This document shows, piece by piece, positions 1-12,699 of a stretch of 64,000 bases of DNA. Positions within the stretch are counted from its first letter, which is position 1. Each line of letters opens with the position of its first letter. The DNA is from Lachancea thermotolerans CBS 6340 (Eukaryota; Ascomycota; Saccharomycetes; Saccharomycetales; Saccharomycetaceae). Below the pieces are notes generated by a model that saw only the letters and a program-made list of their open reading frames with translations, searched no databases and was not told where the DNA came from. Location of the stretch: NCBI RefSeq assembly GCF_000142805.1, contig NC_013078.1:310001-374000 (forward strand), given 5' to 3'. A program made the position numbers and the translations under genes.

Positions 1-1090
1 CGTATCTATACTGCTTTTTGAGCTGCTTGTCTTCTGGCAAAAGCTGAGCGGTATTCATGGCCACCATGATGTTGGATAGCTGTTGGGAGAAGGACTTGCT
101 GAAAACAATCCCACTTTTGTACAAGGCCGCGAACCAGCAAGCCTGAAAGAACGGAGTTAGAGTACACGAAGGATCCAGCTTGTTCTTGAGCTTTTTTTTG
201 ACAGCCGCAACTTCGCTAGGCGTGATTTTCAAGAAATAGCTGTAAAAGTCGTTTCCGCCAGGTTCGTTGACCCTCGGAATCGGCGGAGTTGGGGACTTGT
301 AACCAAAGTATTCACGTAGGACCTGGTTACCAACTAGCTGCGCGAAATAAGACTTTGGGCCCACGTAGCTGATCTGAGTTTCGATCGGGGCCGGCAGTTT
401 TCCCAGCGTTTCGTGGTCCTGTGAGTAGTCGAAAATAACGTCAGCCTGGGGGAGCGAGGGAGGGAGATTGTTGAGGTGGTCTTGTAGATCGTGAAAAAAG
501 TTGGCAGATGACATGCCGTCGCTTGAGCAATGGTTAGACAGCAGCAGGATCTTGCGCCACTCGCGGCTTTGAGCGTTGCCTTCTTCAGGGAAACACATAA
601 TACGCCAATTGGGCCTTGAGTTGTGGCAGTAGGGGATCCGCACTTTGTTAATCAGCTCGAACACCTCGCTGGAGTACTGCCCGCCGTTACTCGCAAACTC
701 CTTCAGCGCGGCGTTAACGATCTCGGCATACTCCTCCTGATCGTTAAGTAGGACGTCGGCAAAACGCACCCTCTGAAGCACCCGAATGTAGTCGTGCTGT
801 GGCCACGGCTTCGACAGGTACTCCGACGTTTGGTAGAAATTCACGTCCTGCGCTTCCTTTTTCTCCAACACCGTGTGCAGCAGTAGGGGGTATTCCAGAC
901 ACATGCCCCGGAGCGCTTCTGCAAGCTCGTTCTCCGAACATGCGCGGTCCAGCTCGCAGAACATCCCGAAGTTTGAGTACAGATCCTGGCGCTGCCCGAG
1001 GGCAAAGTAGTTTTCCAGATTTCCCAGCCTCCGGGCGTGGCCCCTCTTCTCGAGTTCTTCTAACTTCGTGTCAGCTTGAGATGTCGTCAT
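1..1090 (-). CDS. ATF2: Alcohol O-acetyltransferase, ATF2/ATF1-like (3' part cut by window edge)
   Basis: The gene starts at the ATG whose complement is 1088-1090 and reads open to the left edge, giving about 363 codons of a protein usually 480-535 residues long. The family transfers acetyl groups from acetyl-CoA to alcohols, making volatile esters, and ATF2 also acetylates sterols. The translation shows the acyltransferase motif HCSSDG (the HxxxD catalytic motif) at about residue 190. It sits in a context like that of yeast AATases, with the conserved N-terminal pattern GHARRLGNLENYF. The C-terminal part, including the second family motif, lies outside the window. The neighbours RRN7, PBP1 and OKP1 match the S. 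cerevisiae YGR177C-YGR179C block, which favours ATF2 over ATF1. The family call is secure; the ATF2 label rests on synteny. Confidence 0.88.
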   Translation of the reverse strand, partial: MTTSQADTKLEELEKRGHARRLGNLENYFALGQRQDLYSNFGMFCELDRACSENELAEALRGMCLEYPLLLHTVLEKKEAQDVNFYQTSEYLSKPWPQHDYIRVLQRVRFADVLLNDQEEYAEIVNAALKEFASNGGQYSSEVFELINKVRIPYCHNSRPNWRIMCFPEEGNAQSREWRKILLLSNHCSSDGMSSANFFHDLQDHLNNLPPSLPQADVIFDYSQDHETLGKLPAPIETQISYVGPKSYFAQLVGNQVLREYFGYKSPTPPIPRVNEPGGNDFYSYFLKITPSEVAAVKKKLKNKLDPSCTLTPFFQACWFAALYKSGIVFSKSFSQQLSNIMVAMNTAQLLPEDKQLKKQYRY

Positions 1091-1527
1091 TATCTTAGTA
1101 GTACAGCGACTGTTTGATCCCGGCAGAATTTCCGGCTTTTCTTTACTCTAGCGGGTCCGCTTGAATCTTAAGATTCAAATACCTCGATCAAACATTTTTG
1201 GTCGCTATGATCCCTCCTTAGCACCACAATTTCTCTTCGTGTAGGCATCAACTCCGCCAGATCAAACTTCCCTTTAAAGAATGTAAGGAACGCGACTAAT
1301 ACTCTCCACCTGGAAAAAAACACGAGAATAACGAAAAAAAAAAAAGATGCGAAAAACGGCCACGACCCTGCTCGGCGATCGGCACTAAGAGCAGTCCGAT
1401 TGCGGACATTCAGGCCTCTATTGGGTATGTAATTGAGCGCGGTTGTGGTGACTCCTGCAGGAGCGTTCAGTGATGCGCGCAGGACACTTCCCGATGCCGA
1501 TTTCGTGAAATTACGGCGACAAATGCA
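1091..1527. other. Spacer between RRN7 stop and ATF2-like start
   Basis: This 437-bp stretch holds the RRN7 terminator region and the ATF2-like promoter. It contains a perfect 18-bp palindrome (listed separately) and an A-rich tract near 1330-1346. I see no convincing gene in it; the short ORFs overlapping it are chance. Confidence 0.6.
1161..1178. repeat. Perfect 18-bp palindrome in ATF2-like promoter
   Basis: The sequence TTGAATCTTAAGATTCAA equals its own reverse complement. It lies 71-88 bp upstream of the ATF2-like start codon. It could be a dimeric transcription factor site, but I do not recognise a named factor. Confidence 0.6.
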
Positions 1528-3060
1528 TCAGGATGCGCAATTCATTGAATTCCGTGTCTTGCATATGCGGCTCTGCAGGTGGCCCAGGCACTCACGGAGC
1601 TGCGGTTGTGAAACTGCGAAGCGGTAAGAAATCTCACGTAGCAATTTGGCCTCGGCCAGTTGGGCCAACATCGGGGTCTGCTTCTGCCGCGGGACGCGAA
1701 CCCCGTGAGCTAACGCGTCGGAGATTTCGAGATATGCTTCCTGGGTTTTGTCCACGTAAGACGGACGCGTAGCGCGGTCCTCTGCACTTCCGGTTGGTGC
1801 CTTCTCAAGTGGGAACATTGAATAAAGCTTTTTACTGGCAATCCTGTGATCAATTGTCTGGGCCTCCGTCTGGGTCTTTGTGCTCGCCGGTAGAAAGTGC
1901 TGCTCCATCCAGTCTAGGTAATCTGTGGTCTGCTGGTCGCTCCAGCGGTGATTGTTTTGGTGCAGCGATGCCGCGTCGTGCGAGAGCTTTGTCACGAGGT
2001 CTTCTGTCGCCGCTGGACTGTCCTCGGAGCCCTCGATTTCGAGCCATGCTAGACAGTAGTTCACGAAGAACGGGTCGTCCTGCAAAATTTTGTAGCGCAC
2101 GGCAAGTATGAAGTAGGCAGCGATTCGCAGATCTGAACACTGGTAGAGGCGCTCGACACGTTCTCTGTGGTTTTCGTAGAGGCAGAAGGAACTGTCGCTC
2201 TCCCCGGAGATTCTGATGAGCTCTTTTACATCGAAAAGAATCTGCGGAGGGAGCTTCACCGCGAAGAGCAGCTTGAGTGTCAGCGCCTCATAGCTGACGT
2301 AGGTACTGAAGCACGACGACAATTGCACCGCGAAGCACATGTGTGCCAGCTTGTGAAAGAACTGGCCCTCGCTGGGCGTTTTGCCACCCTCTAGGACCTG
2401 GTGGTAGTAATTAGGAAGCTGTTTTCTCCAAAGGGCCGGTAGATGTAGATTGGCTTTGAAGTAGACCAGCTTCATGGAACATATCCACCGGATGTAGTCG
2501 CACGAGTGAACAGGCATCCTGAGGTGTGTGTTGGCCATATATAGCAGGCATATCGATGACAAGAGAGACAGCCGGGGCTTCTTTCCAGGGACCTGCATAG
2601 ACGTGCCCCCGTTGTCATCGCCAGTAGCCGAGCGCTGGTCAGCAATTTCAAGCGACCTTATAAAACGCATCCACATCAGCTTCACGACGTCCGTAAAAAC
2701 TGGCGGGAAGTTTTGATGCTCGATCAGCCAAGTGCACTGCAGCTTCAGAATGTACTGGAAGCAGCGTAGGAACAGCCTCTCGCCTTCGGCGCCATATACT
2801 TTCTGGTTAGCGTCCTCTTTTTGGCTGAGTTGCGACTGGGAGTTCATGCTTGACCTAAAACTTCCAGTGGCATTGGTAGTCAAATTGAGTCTTCTTGTGA
2901 TAACACCCATGCTGTTAATGTCATCTTCGTCGTCATTAAACTCGACATCGCCTTCCATGACATGGCCATACTGACAAGTCCTTCTCCCGTCAATGATACG
3001 CCAAAGTCGTGATCTACAATTATCTGTCCCGCATACTGGACCTCTGAAGAATGTTGACAT
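1528..3060 (-). CDS. RRN7: RNA polymerase I core factor subunit Rrn7 (TAF1B/TFIIB-like)
   Basis: This 510-residue protein matches yeast Rrn7 (514 residues). Rrn7 is the TFIIB-related subunit of the core factor (with Rrn6 and Rrn11) that recruits RNA polymerase I to the rDNA promoter in the nucleolus. The N terminus carries a zinc ribbon with C10, C15, C29 and H33 (CGTDNC ... CQYGH), followed by the acidic linker EFNDDEDD and cyclin-like repeats. I chose the ATG at 3058-3060; the frame is open one codon further, but that codon is TTG. In S. cerevisiae RRN7 (YJL025W) adjoins RNR2 (YJL026W). Here RNR2 is about 8 kb away, with PBP1, OKP1, a TPO gene and THI4 between. Confidence 0.95.
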   Translation of the reverse strand: MSTFFRGPVCGTDNCRSRLWRIIDGRRTCQYGHVMEGDVEFNDDEDDINSMGVITRRLNLTTNATGSFRSSMNSQSQLSQKEDANQKVYGAEGERLFLRCFQYILKLQCTWLIEHQNFPPVFTDVVKLMWMRFIRSLEIADQRSATGDDNGGTSMQVPGKKPRLSLLSSICLLYMANTHLRMPVHSCDYIRWICSMKLVYFKANLHLPALWRKQLPNYYHQVLEGGKTPSEGQFFHKLAHMCFAVQLSSCFSTYVSYEALTLKLLFAVKLPPQILFDVKELIRISGESDSSFCLYENHRERVERLYQCSDLRIAAYFILAVRYKILQDDPFFVNYCLAWLEIEGSEDSPAATEDLVTKLSHDAASLHQNNHRWSDQQTTDYLDWMEQHFLPASTKTQTEAQTIDHRIASKKLYSMFPLEKAPTGSAEDRATRPSYVDKTQEAYLEISDALAHGVRVPRQKQTPMLAQLAEAKLLREISYRFAVSQPQLRECLGHLQSRICKTRNSMNCAS

Positions 3061-3315
3061 CAATTGAACTGTGCATGCACTCGTCCCAGCTGCTGTCGTT
3101 TCTGCTCATCCGACTTTCAACATCTCTAATTCAAGCTTTTTTCATTTTTCCAGCAGCGATGCCCTGAGTTAATTCTAACTCAGTCAGAACTGAAAGATAC
3201 GAAGTTGACCATCTGCGAAGCAGCGAAGATCCGAGTATTTTTGTTTTTGTTTACTGCGACTATATATTGTTTAAGGACTATACGGAATTGGCAAGGTCTC
3301 AGACTTGTCTTTCAA

Positions 3316-5457
3316 TCAACGATCGTGCGCCCTGTGCCGATTGTGATGATTTTGATAGGACTGGTTTTGGAAACCTTGCCGGAAGGACCGTGAGCCCATT
3401 ACGGGCTGGAAGGGGGCAGCCGCTGAGTAGTTGAATGGTGGAATGGGACCCCCCGGGCCTGCGTTCATGAAAGTGGGCCCGCCAAGTGGGGAGCCAGTAT
3501 TTTGGGGAGGCGGTGTCCCAGAGCCTCCTCTCTCATCACCCATAGGCATCATTTGCATTACTGGCGGATAGAAGGCGGGAGGCTGAAACGGCATGTACAT
3601 ATTAGCACTTGCGTTAGGAGCCATCATGTAGGGGTTTGGAGACCCGCTGGGGCCCATAGGCATCCCCATCATCATTCCAGGGACACCCATCATATGTGGG
3701 CTTCCTGGAGATGACATGGCGCTCATGCTGCGTTGTTGCATCTTCATCTGTGACCGTTGAATCGCGGTATGCTCATCAGGGAACATTGTTCTGTAGGACT
3801 GCTCCACGTTGCTGAACCATGTAGGGGCAGTGAAGTAGGGCTTCTCGATGACAAAAACGGAAGCTGCGCCGCCCTTTGACTTTCCTGCTGCACGATTTTG
3901 CTCAAATGCCTCCTTCCCTTTGATAAACATATTGAAATTCTTCGAGAAGTCTTTTTTGTTTGCAAGAGGACATTTTGATCCAAAAAACGATCCCTGGCTG
4001 ATATTGCGTCTCCTTGATATGTTTGCGTGTCTCCCGGATGATGGTGAGTGCACTGGGGTATGGCCCTGCGACATTCTTGCGGGTGGTTTTCTCAACTCTG
4101 CCTTGTTTGCTGAAGGAGTTAGGTCCCGTGTAGCTCTAGCGTTCTTCGAGGATGCAGACGAGTTAGGGTTGGTGGGAGGAGTGGATGTTGGCTTTGGGGG
4201 CAGAGAAGGATTCACCTTCAGAGCGGCTTGTGGAGCCTTTGGAGAATTTTCACTGCTTTTCTTCAACATGGCCTTCACCTCCTCAGGCATTTCGTAAGGA
4301 ACTTTAAACTTCTCGGAAAACTCCTTTAATTCGTCAAGTTGGTTCTTTTTGCGAGAATGAGAGTGTCCTCCTTCGGGCGCGAGTTCCTGGTTTTTGTGCT
4401 CTTTGGGGTGTACGGTCTGTGGCGAGATAACTGCGGCCTTCGACGAGATAATAGCTGGGTCAGCGTTGTGAGGCTGGCTTCTCAAAGTTGGTGGCACGTA
4501 CTTTTTGGCCTTTGGTGGGTTGCTCTTGGCATTTAGTTTGAGAGCAGCAAGCAGTTCATCTCCCCTACGGTCCACGCCCGAATACTTGTCTTCTTCGTCT
4601 ATACCAGAGTCATCCACAATAATACCTCTCTCTTCGGCTAAGTGCACATTGCCTGAAGCACCTTGGGACTCAATTTCTTTCGCGATTCGATCAGCCTCCT
4701 TCAGACGATGTAAGTAGTTGGGATCGTCCTTGTTTATTCTCGTGGTATACAAATGCTCGTCGAATGTTGAAGTGACGCCGAACTTCTCCTCGTTCACAGC
4801 AAATTGGTTCCAGGACGTGGTGCTGTCTTCCAGGCTCTCATTCATGTCAAAAGTTTCGTGATCATCAGGAACCCATTTCTCGAGCTCACGCTCCTTAATA
4901 ACTGTGTTCGCTCCGGATATGTCTGTGTCCGTTTTAAATTCAGCTTTAATTTTGCGTTCGGTGGCAGGACCTGCAAGCTTGCTGGAAGGTTTGAACTCGG
5001 CCTTCACTTCGGCCTTCTGTCCGCTTTCCTCCTTTGCCTCTTTACCAACCTTTCCTTCGCCGGAGAAATTCACGTCGTGGAGTTGGAGCTCCGCCACATC
5101 TTCGCCCTTGATCACAAGGTTCTCCTTCAAATCGCTCGCCAACTGGTCGATGTTGCTGGTTGCGAAACCTTTGTCGATGACTTTGGGAAACTTTAGCACA
5201 ACATCGACGCCGTTAGACCCCTCTGGATTACATGCGGCCAAGATACCTGAATATTTCACGCCCGTAGTAACGGTCACTGTTGCTTCAGTTGAGATGCTAG
5301 TAGCTAGGAGATAGTTCAGACGATCATTGAAGTTTTTGGTTGTCTCCTCTGTTTCGTAAAAGGCACCGCTGCTAGTATTTGCATTGGGATTCCGGTTTAT
5401 ACCGTTGTTAGAATTCCCGTTGCCTTCTCTTCTCTTGCCACTATAGGTTCCCTTCAT
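3316..5457 (-). CDS. PBP1: Pab1-binding protein Pbp1, ataxin-2 homologue
   Basis: This 713-residue protein is the yeast ataxin-2 homologue, which promotes polyadenylation, joins stress granules and restrains TORC1 on respiratory growth. An Lsm-like domain lies at about residues 40-115 (the region around TVTTGVKYSGILAACNPEG). The LsmAD domain follows at about 205-285 (FGVTSTFDEHLYTTRI). The rest is a long disordered region. The segment around residues 590-650 is rich in methionine (MMGVPGMMMGMPMG), like the redox-sensing low-complexity region of S. cerevisiae Pbp1. The start is a clear ATG at 5455-5457. OKP1 lies directly upstream in the same orientation, as in S. cerevisiae YGR178C-YGR179C. 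Confidence 0.95.
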   Translation of the reverse strand: MKGTYSGKRREGNGNSNNGINRNPNANTSSGAFYETEETTKNFNDRLNYLLATSISTEATVTVTTGVKYSGILAACNPEGSNGVDVVLKFPKVIDKGFATSNIDQLASDLKENLVIKGEDVAELQLHDVNFSGEGKVGKEAKEESGQKAEVKAEFKPSSKLAGPATERKIKAEFKTDTDISGANTVIKERELEKWVPDDHETFDMNESLEDSTTSWNQFAVNEEKFGVTSTFDEHLYTTRINKDDPNYLHRLKEADRIAKEIESQGASGNVHLAEERGIIVDDSGIDEEDKYSGVDRRGDELLAALKLNAKSNPPKAKKYVPPTLRSQPHNADPAIISSKAAVISPQTVHPKEHKNQELAPEGGHSHSRKKNQLDELKEFSEKFKVPYEMPEEVKAMLKKSSENSPKAPQAALKVNPSLPPKPTSTPPTNPNSSASSKNARATRDLTPSANKAELRKPPARMSQGHTPVHSPSSGRHANISRRRNISQGSFFGSKCPLANKKDFSKNFNMFIKGKEAFEQNRAAGKSKGGAASVFVIEKPYFTAPTWFSNVEQSYRTMFPDEHTAIQRSQMKMQQRSMSAMSSPGSPHMMGVPGMMMGMPMGPSGSPNPYMMAPNASANMYMPFQPPAFYPPVMQMMPMGDERGGSGTPPPQNTGSPLGGPTFMNAGPGGPIPPFNYSAAAPFQPVMGSRSFRQGFQNQSYQNHHNRHRAHDR

Positions 5458-5748
5458 AATTCCGGCTACTGGCAGATCGGTTCAAAGCAGTAGTCTCTGA
5501 AAACAAACTGGCCGTCGAAAAGGAATCCCAAACTCCCAGAAAGGCCTCTCAATTGCCTCACTGACGACTCTTTGAGATTTGGTATCTGATGATATGTTTT
5601 GATGCAAAAATACGTTACGCCCTTGATGTTTTGCCTTTTCGTGTCAAGGTACACACTGATACAAAAGGTTAGTTAGAGTACACCACAAGACACTCGCTTG
5701 CTAGTCAAGTCAAGGCTCTACTTACTTCGCTGCCAGCCTACCAAATAA

Positions 5749-6837
5749 TTAGTTTAAGTTCGGGAGACTACCCTGTAGCTTCTCGGCAGTCTTTTCGTAG
5801 TTTTTTAGAGAGGGCAAATATTTGTGAAGCAGGGAATGAGTGACACCAGCGGACGGGTCAGCTAGCTTTAAGTTGAGTTCATCGACATCTTTTTTGTAGC
5901 GCTCCTTGTTTATGGCATTATCCCCTATGAGCCCGAATGAGTTGACCATTGCTTTACTCAATGCTGGATGAAGATTATGTGACAGCTGCTCCGTAAGGAG
6001 CTTGGTTTGTCTAAGCGCACGATTTGAAAGCTTAGCTTGAACGTGCTTCAAGTCTTCCAAGGCTTTCTGCTCCCTTAAAACCTGGTGCTCGACTGAATCT
6101 GTATGCTCTAACTCTTGAGAAAAACTGTTTTGGATGAAGGTCCGCTTGGCGTAAATGTATTCAATGTCGAAATCGCGATCTTTAACGCGGGAAGGAAACT
6201 TGGAACTCTGGAGTTGCCGCTCGATTTTCCCGATTGTTTTATGCAACATGCGTTCCTTGTCCCTCCGGATGTGCTTAACGCTGCGACCAATAGCCAGCCG
6301 CTCGCACTCTGCCTCGTACTTTTCAAACGTAGCTTCCAAAGCCAAGTCGATGTTATTCTCTAAAATGTCCGTTATGCTATTAAGCAGTCTTTTGGAGGGC
6401 CGCTGCCAGGCTTTGAGGTCGGTTTCTGGTAGCCGTTCCCGGAACCTATCCCCGATCAAATCTTTGAAGTTCCATTGGTCTATTGGCTGTTCTGAGATTG
6501 GCTCCTCCTCGCTTGCAGAATCAATATGGTGCTTGAACTGAACACGTTTTGACGGGCTTTCCAAATCAGACTTCTGAGGTGAAGAGGCTATAAGACTTGG
6601 ACCCAGCAGGCCATTCCGAAGAGGCGACTCAGCTATGCTGTCTTCTTCGACAAATAGCTTCTTCCCAACAGGACCTTTTCGTCTAGCCTCTTGGTCAAGT
6701 CTGAACTCGTCTCCGTCAAGTTGAACAAAGCTTTCATCAACCTCGCTTGTCGAGTCATCGGTTGCATGGTCAACCATTACACTCCCTTCGTGGTCCGATT
6801 CCACGATAGCATCAAGCAGGGGCTTCTGAAGGCTCAT
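5749..6837 (-). CDS. OKP1: Inner kinetochore protein Okp1 (COMA complex, CENP-Q)
   Basis: This 362-residue protein resembles yeast Okp1 (406 residues), the CENP-Q subunit of the COMA complex that links the centromeric nucleosome to the outer kinetochore and pairs with Ame1. The best-conserved block is FPSRVKDRDFDIEYIYAKR near residues 215-233, followed by heptad-like coiled coil (residues 235-290). A second block is the motif RERLPETDLKAWQRPSKRL at about residues 132-150. The N terminus is acidic and disordered. Synteny with PBP1 supports the call. The start ATG is at 6835-6837. Confidence 0.93.
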   Translation of the reverse strand: MSLQKPLLDAIVESDHEGSVMVDHATDDSTSEVDESFVQLDGDEFRLDQEARRKGPVGKKLFVEEDSIAESPLRNGLLGPSLIASSPQKSDLESPSKRVQFKHHIDSASEEEPISEQPIDQWNFKDLIGDRFRERLPETDLKAWQRPSKRLLNSITDILENNIDLALEATFEKYEAECERLAIGRSVKHIRRDKERMLHKTIGKIERQLQSSKFPSRVKDRDFDIEYIYAKRTFIQNSFSQELEHTDSVEHQVLREQKALEDLKHVQAKLSNRALRQTKLLTEQLSHNLHPALSKAMVNSFGLIGDNAINKERYKKDVDELNLKLADPSAGVTHSLLHKYLPSLKNYEKTAEKLQGSLPNLN

Positions 6838-7071
6838 TTTGGATCATCTTCCAAGATGTTGATATTTGTTTACGATTATATGTTTTGTTCAAGAGCTTAG
6901 TTTTTGAGGCAGAGAACCAACGAAATGCAATGTAGGAAATCTTTGCGTGAGATCATAATGTAAACACAACAGAAAGAGAGACAAAAACTATGGTATTATT
7001 TGATTTTGTATTTAACGATTAAAAGCTTTCTAGTTGATATGTCCAAGGTTACTAACAGCCATCGGTATAAT

Positions 7072-8892
7072 CTAGACTTTAGAACTCCCTTCTGAGTTTG
7101 ACGAGTGACTGCCAGCCGCCTGGTTTTCGATGTCAGTACGCGTGGTATTTGTTGTGTCGACGGAGGGCGAATAAGCGTACTTTGACTTTTGCCTAATTCT
7201 CGCTCCGTAGAAATAGAACAGGTATGGAATTGCACAACAGGCGAGGGAAATGAAGGCCATTAAAGTACTAGCCCATTCGTAGTTAAGCCTGCGGTACATT
7301 TGGATGGTAAAGAGAGGAACCGCACCACCCCACATAGATCTCACGAAAGTCTTAGCAGCGAGACCTGACGCCGCGTAGTGTTGGTAAGAATCCACAATGT
7401 AATTGTTGGCAGGGTTGTAAAGCATGTTGAAGCCAAAACCGCATGCAAAGCCGCTGAAGCATGGGCCTGCCCACGACAAACGCGGATAGGATGACCAGGC
7501 GTACGCAAACAGACCTGCAGGCACGAACCAGCAGCCGATCATCATGGGTATTAGTCTAAGCTCTGCAGGAGGAACCTCGCCCCTATCCAGATAGCGTTGG
7601 GCTCTCTTCACGTAGTCTTTGTTGAGGAATGGTGCGGCGACTGTTGAACCGATAACACCAGCGCCAACTGGGATAAACATGATGCTTGTCTTGATGGCAC
7701 CATAATGCTTACCCTCAGTATAGACCATCGGGTATGCGAAGAAGAACATGTAAAGCAGACCGTAAATGACAGACATGTACATGGTGATGAGGAAAACAAT
7801 GAGCTCAGTGAGTAAAACCAAGGGCCTAAACAAAGTTTCCTGGGCAACTTCCTTCATTGACCTCACCTTTATTTCGCAGATGGCCCGGTAAGATGGGTCT
7901 CCTGTTAGCTTACGCAACTTCTTTGCGCGCTTTTTCAAAAGGGTTTGATGGTGTGTTTCAGGCAAGAAGACGGCCATAACGGCGTACAGACAACCGCTGA
8001 AAATCACCATAAACCAGTAGACCCATCTCCAGGAGCACTTGACTGAGAGCAGCGAACCGACGATTGGGCCCATGACAGGTCCCAAGAAGGGAGCTGCAGA
8101 AAATAAAGACATGGCCACACCACGCTCTTTATTTCTCCACATGTCGCTCAAAGAGCCTCCAATTAGACACATAGGAGCGCTAAAGGCGAGTCCGTCCAAA
8201 AACCGGAAGGCCAAAAGTGTGCCGATGTTCTTGGCTGCACCGCAGGGAACAATGAAGACGACAGCAATAAACAGAGTGACCAGGTAAACGGGATTTCTCC
8301 CAAACTCCTCAGATAGAGGAGCGAAGAGCATGGGCCCGAGACCGAACCCCCACACCATCAAAGAGACACACAGGCACATGACCTCCATGGAAACCCCGAA
8401 ATACGCAGCGGGGCTGTCCATATCGCCTGTGATGATCGCAGACATCATGGCGACGTCGAAACATATGATACCGAGCAGAACGGTGTAGTTCCACTTCTGA
8501 CGCGTGGGCCAGTTTCTAGGGTCCTCGCTGTCGTCGTCGATAAACTCCACTATTCTCATGCCGGTTTCTTCGTCGATGGGGTACTTCCATTTATCCTGTT
8601 CGTGGAACGTCGAATCCGGCGCAGGCCGCGTTTCACGCCTTTCGAGATCCAGCGGAGGTTCCACAGGGCCGATCCCGTGCGTGTTGGACTCGAGACGCGA
8701 TAGCCTCTTCTGAACACCGCGGCTGTGCGCGGTGAGCAGCTTACGCAGCTCGGCCTCGTCGGACTCCTTCGACATCATCCTGTGCGTCTGCGCGCCCGTG
8801 GCGCCGTCGCCGCTCACCTTTTCCTGGTGTGGTGTGTATTCTTGAGCATGTGACTGTATGCTTTCCAGTTCTGAAGAACTGATCGATGCCAT
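7072..8892 (-). CDS. TPO3: Polyamine exporter of the MFS, TPO2/TPO3 type
   Basis: This 606-residue protein has a cytoplasmic N-terminal tail of about 130 residues and roughly 12 membrane spans, the plan of the DHA1 drug:H+ antiporters. Family marks include [15 protein letters not shown] just before the first span and the loop motif [15 protein letters not shown] further mark is the GPIVGSLLS segment (motif C region, GPVMGPIVG). The closest family I recognise is the plasma-membrane spermine/polyamine exporters Tpo2 and Tpo3, which arose by whole-genome duplication, so a single pre-duplication ancestor is expected. Substrate is inferred from family membership. It is divergent from THI4 across a 1.26-kb spacer. 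Confidence 0.88.
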   Translation of the reverse strand: MASISSSELESIQSHAQEYTPHQEKVSGDGATGAQTHRMMSKESDEAELRKLLTAHSRGVQKRLSRLESNTHGIGPVEPPLDLERRETRPAPDSTFHEQDKWKYPIDEETGMRIVEFIDDDSEDPRNWPTRQKWNYTVLLGIICFDVAMMSAIITGDMDSPAAYFGVSMEVMCLCVSLMVWGFGLGPMLFAPLSEEFGRNPVYLVTLFIAVVFIVPCGAAKNIGTLLAFRFLDGLAFSAPMCLIGGSLSDMWRNKERGVAMSLFSAAPFLGPVMGPIVGSLLSVKCSWRWVYWFMVIFSGCLYAVMAVFLPETHHQTLLKKRAKKLRKLTGDPSYRAICEIKVRSMKEVAQETLFRPLVLLTELIVFLITMYMSVIYGLLYMFFFAYPMVYTEGKHYGAIKTSIMFIPVGAGVIGSTVAAPFLNKDYVKRAQRYLDRGEVPPAELRLIPMMIGCWFVPAGLFAYAWSSYPRLSWAGPCFSGFACGFGFNMLYNPANNYIVDSYQHYAASGLAAKTFVRSMWGGAVPLFTIQMYRRLNYEWASTLMAFISLACCAIPYLFYFYGARIRQKSKYAYSPSVDTTNTTRTDIENQAAGSHSSNSEGSSKV

Positions 8893-11128
<2,236 letters not shown>

Positions 11129-11487
11129 GCAGCGCAATTGCAATTAGATGTGTAGATGTGAATATATGCCCCAATCGTTTTTTATATGAAAGACGTGTTT
11201 CGAGCTGACGCTCGCCGCGGTCACCGCAGGACCATAATGGCGGGCACAGCGTCATTGAAGAGCCAGGCAATGTCCTGGAGCGTTAAATATGGACCGGAGC
11301 ACTGTGAAACTCCGATGTGCGCGGTCATATAAAGTCATATACACGTAGGAAAGGGCTGGCTCGCACACACAGACGCACGTGTACGCACGCACACACGCAC
11401 ACACACACGCACACACATCAAACACGCGCGCTCAGCCCCAGCCGGTGAAACTCAAAAACACTTGAAAATTGTACGTAGGTATCCCAT
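11129..11487. other. Convergent THI4/RNR2 spacer
   Basis: This 359-bp stretch holds the two 3' ends and a CA-rich microsatellite. I see no gene. Confidence 0.6.
11362..11431 (+). repeat. Imperfect (CA)n microsatellite
   Basis: Runs of CACACA interrupted by CG steps (CACACGCACACACACACGCA) fill about 70 bp in the THI4/RNR2 3' spacer. It is simple-sequence DNA, probably in the 3' UTR of one of the genes. Confidence 0.75.
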
Positions 11488-12699
11488 CTAAAAATCCTCA
11501 TCAAACGCAAACTCGCCTCCCTCGGTCTCGGCCTTGGTGGACTTGGCCATGACGCCTGCCTTCTGGTAATCCGATACTCTTTTCTCGAAGAAATTGGTCT
11601 TGCCCGCAAGCGAGATGTTTTCCATGAAGTCGAAAGGGTTGGTGACGTTGTAGAACTTCTGGTTGCCCAGGGCGACCAGCAGGCGGTCGGCGACGAACTC
11701 GACGTACTGGTTCATCAGATCGGCATTCATACCCAGTAGGGACACGGGCAGGGCGTCTCTGAAGTAGCGCTGCTCGATCTCCACGGCCTCGGTGATGATG
11801 CGCTCGATGATGGCTGGGTCGGGCTTGTTCTTGAGGTGGGCGAACAGCAGGCATGCAAAGTCGGTGTGCAGGCCCTCGTCCCTGCAGATCAGCTCGTTGG
11901 AAAAGGTGAGGCCCGGCATCAGACCCTTCTTCTTCAGCCAGAAAATGGCGGCGAAGGAGCCCGAGAAGAACACACCCTCGACGGCGGCGAAGGCGACCAG
12001 GCGCTCGGCGAACAGCGCGTCCTCGTCCTGGATCCAGCGGATGGCCCACTCGGCCTTCTCCTTGATCTGCGGAATGGTCTCGATGGCGTTGAACAGGAAG
12101 TCGCTCTCCTTGGGGTCCTTGATGTAGGTGTCGATCAGCAGCGAGTAGGTCTCGGAGTGGATGTTCTCCATCATGATCTGGAAGCCGTAGAAGCACTTGG
12201 CCTCGGGGCTCTGGACCTCGGCGGAGAAGTTCTCGACCAGGTTCTCGTTGACGATGCCGTCGGACGCGGCGAAGAACGCGATCACGCGCGAGATGAAGAA
12301 GCGCTCGTTCTCGTTCATGCGGTTGTTCCAGTCGTGCAGGTCCTTGGACAGGTCGATTTCCTCCGCGGTCCAGAACGACGCCTCGGCACGCTTGTACGCC
12401 TGCCAGATCTCGTGGTACTTGATGGGGAACAGCACGAACCGGCGCTTGTTCTCCATCAGCAGGGGCTCCTCCTTCTCCATCTCCTTGAGCTGGTGGCGGT
12501 GCACGTGGTGCGACTTGAGGAACTGCCGGTGCTGCTCGGCGGCCTGGCTGAGCTTGAGCTCCAGCGCGGCCGCGTCTTCGCCCGCGCTCTCGGGCACCGC
12601 GCCGAGCCGGCCGGAGAGGTTGTTCTTGGAGTCTTTGAGCTCCAGGTCCGACAGCGCGGACGCTGCGGCCTTGGAGGGCGTTTCCTTGGCGTTCACCAT
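11488..12699 (-). CDS. RNR2: Ribonucleotide reductase small subunit Rnr2
   Basis: This 403-residue protein is the diiron-tyrosyl radical subunit that, with Rnr1, reduces ribonucleotides to deoxyribonucleotides. All metal ligands are visible: D147, E178, H181, E241, E275 and H278. The radical tyrosine is Y185 (HSETY). The C-terminal tail ends FDEDF, the peptide that docks on the large subunit. It is therefore a full Rnr2, not the ligand-deficient Rnr4. I start it at the ATG at 12697-12699 (MVNAKE). The frame runs on to an ATG at 12870, but that lies upstream of the TATA box. Coding bias is strong (GC-rich third positions), and this creates long shadow frames on both strands. Confidence 0.96.
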   Translation of the reverse strand: MVNAKETPSKAAASALSDLELKDSKNNLSGRLGAVPESAGEDAAALELKLSQAAEQHRQFLKSHHVHRHQLKEMEKEEPLLMENKRRFVLFPIKYHEIWQAYKRAEASFWTAEEIDLSKDLHDWNNRMNENERFFISRVIAFFAASDGIVNENLVENFSAEVQSPEAKCFYGFQIMMENIHSETYSLLIDTYIKDPKESDFLFNAIETIPQIKEKAEWAIRWIQDEDALFAERLVAFAAVEGVFFSGSFAAIFWLKKKGLMPGLTFSNELICRDEGLHTDFACLLFAHLKNKPDPAIIERIITEAVEIEQRYFRDALPVSLLGMNADLMNQYVEFVADRLLVALGNQKFYNVTNPFDFMENISLAGKTNFFEKRVSDYQKAGVMAKSTKAETEGGEFAFDEDF

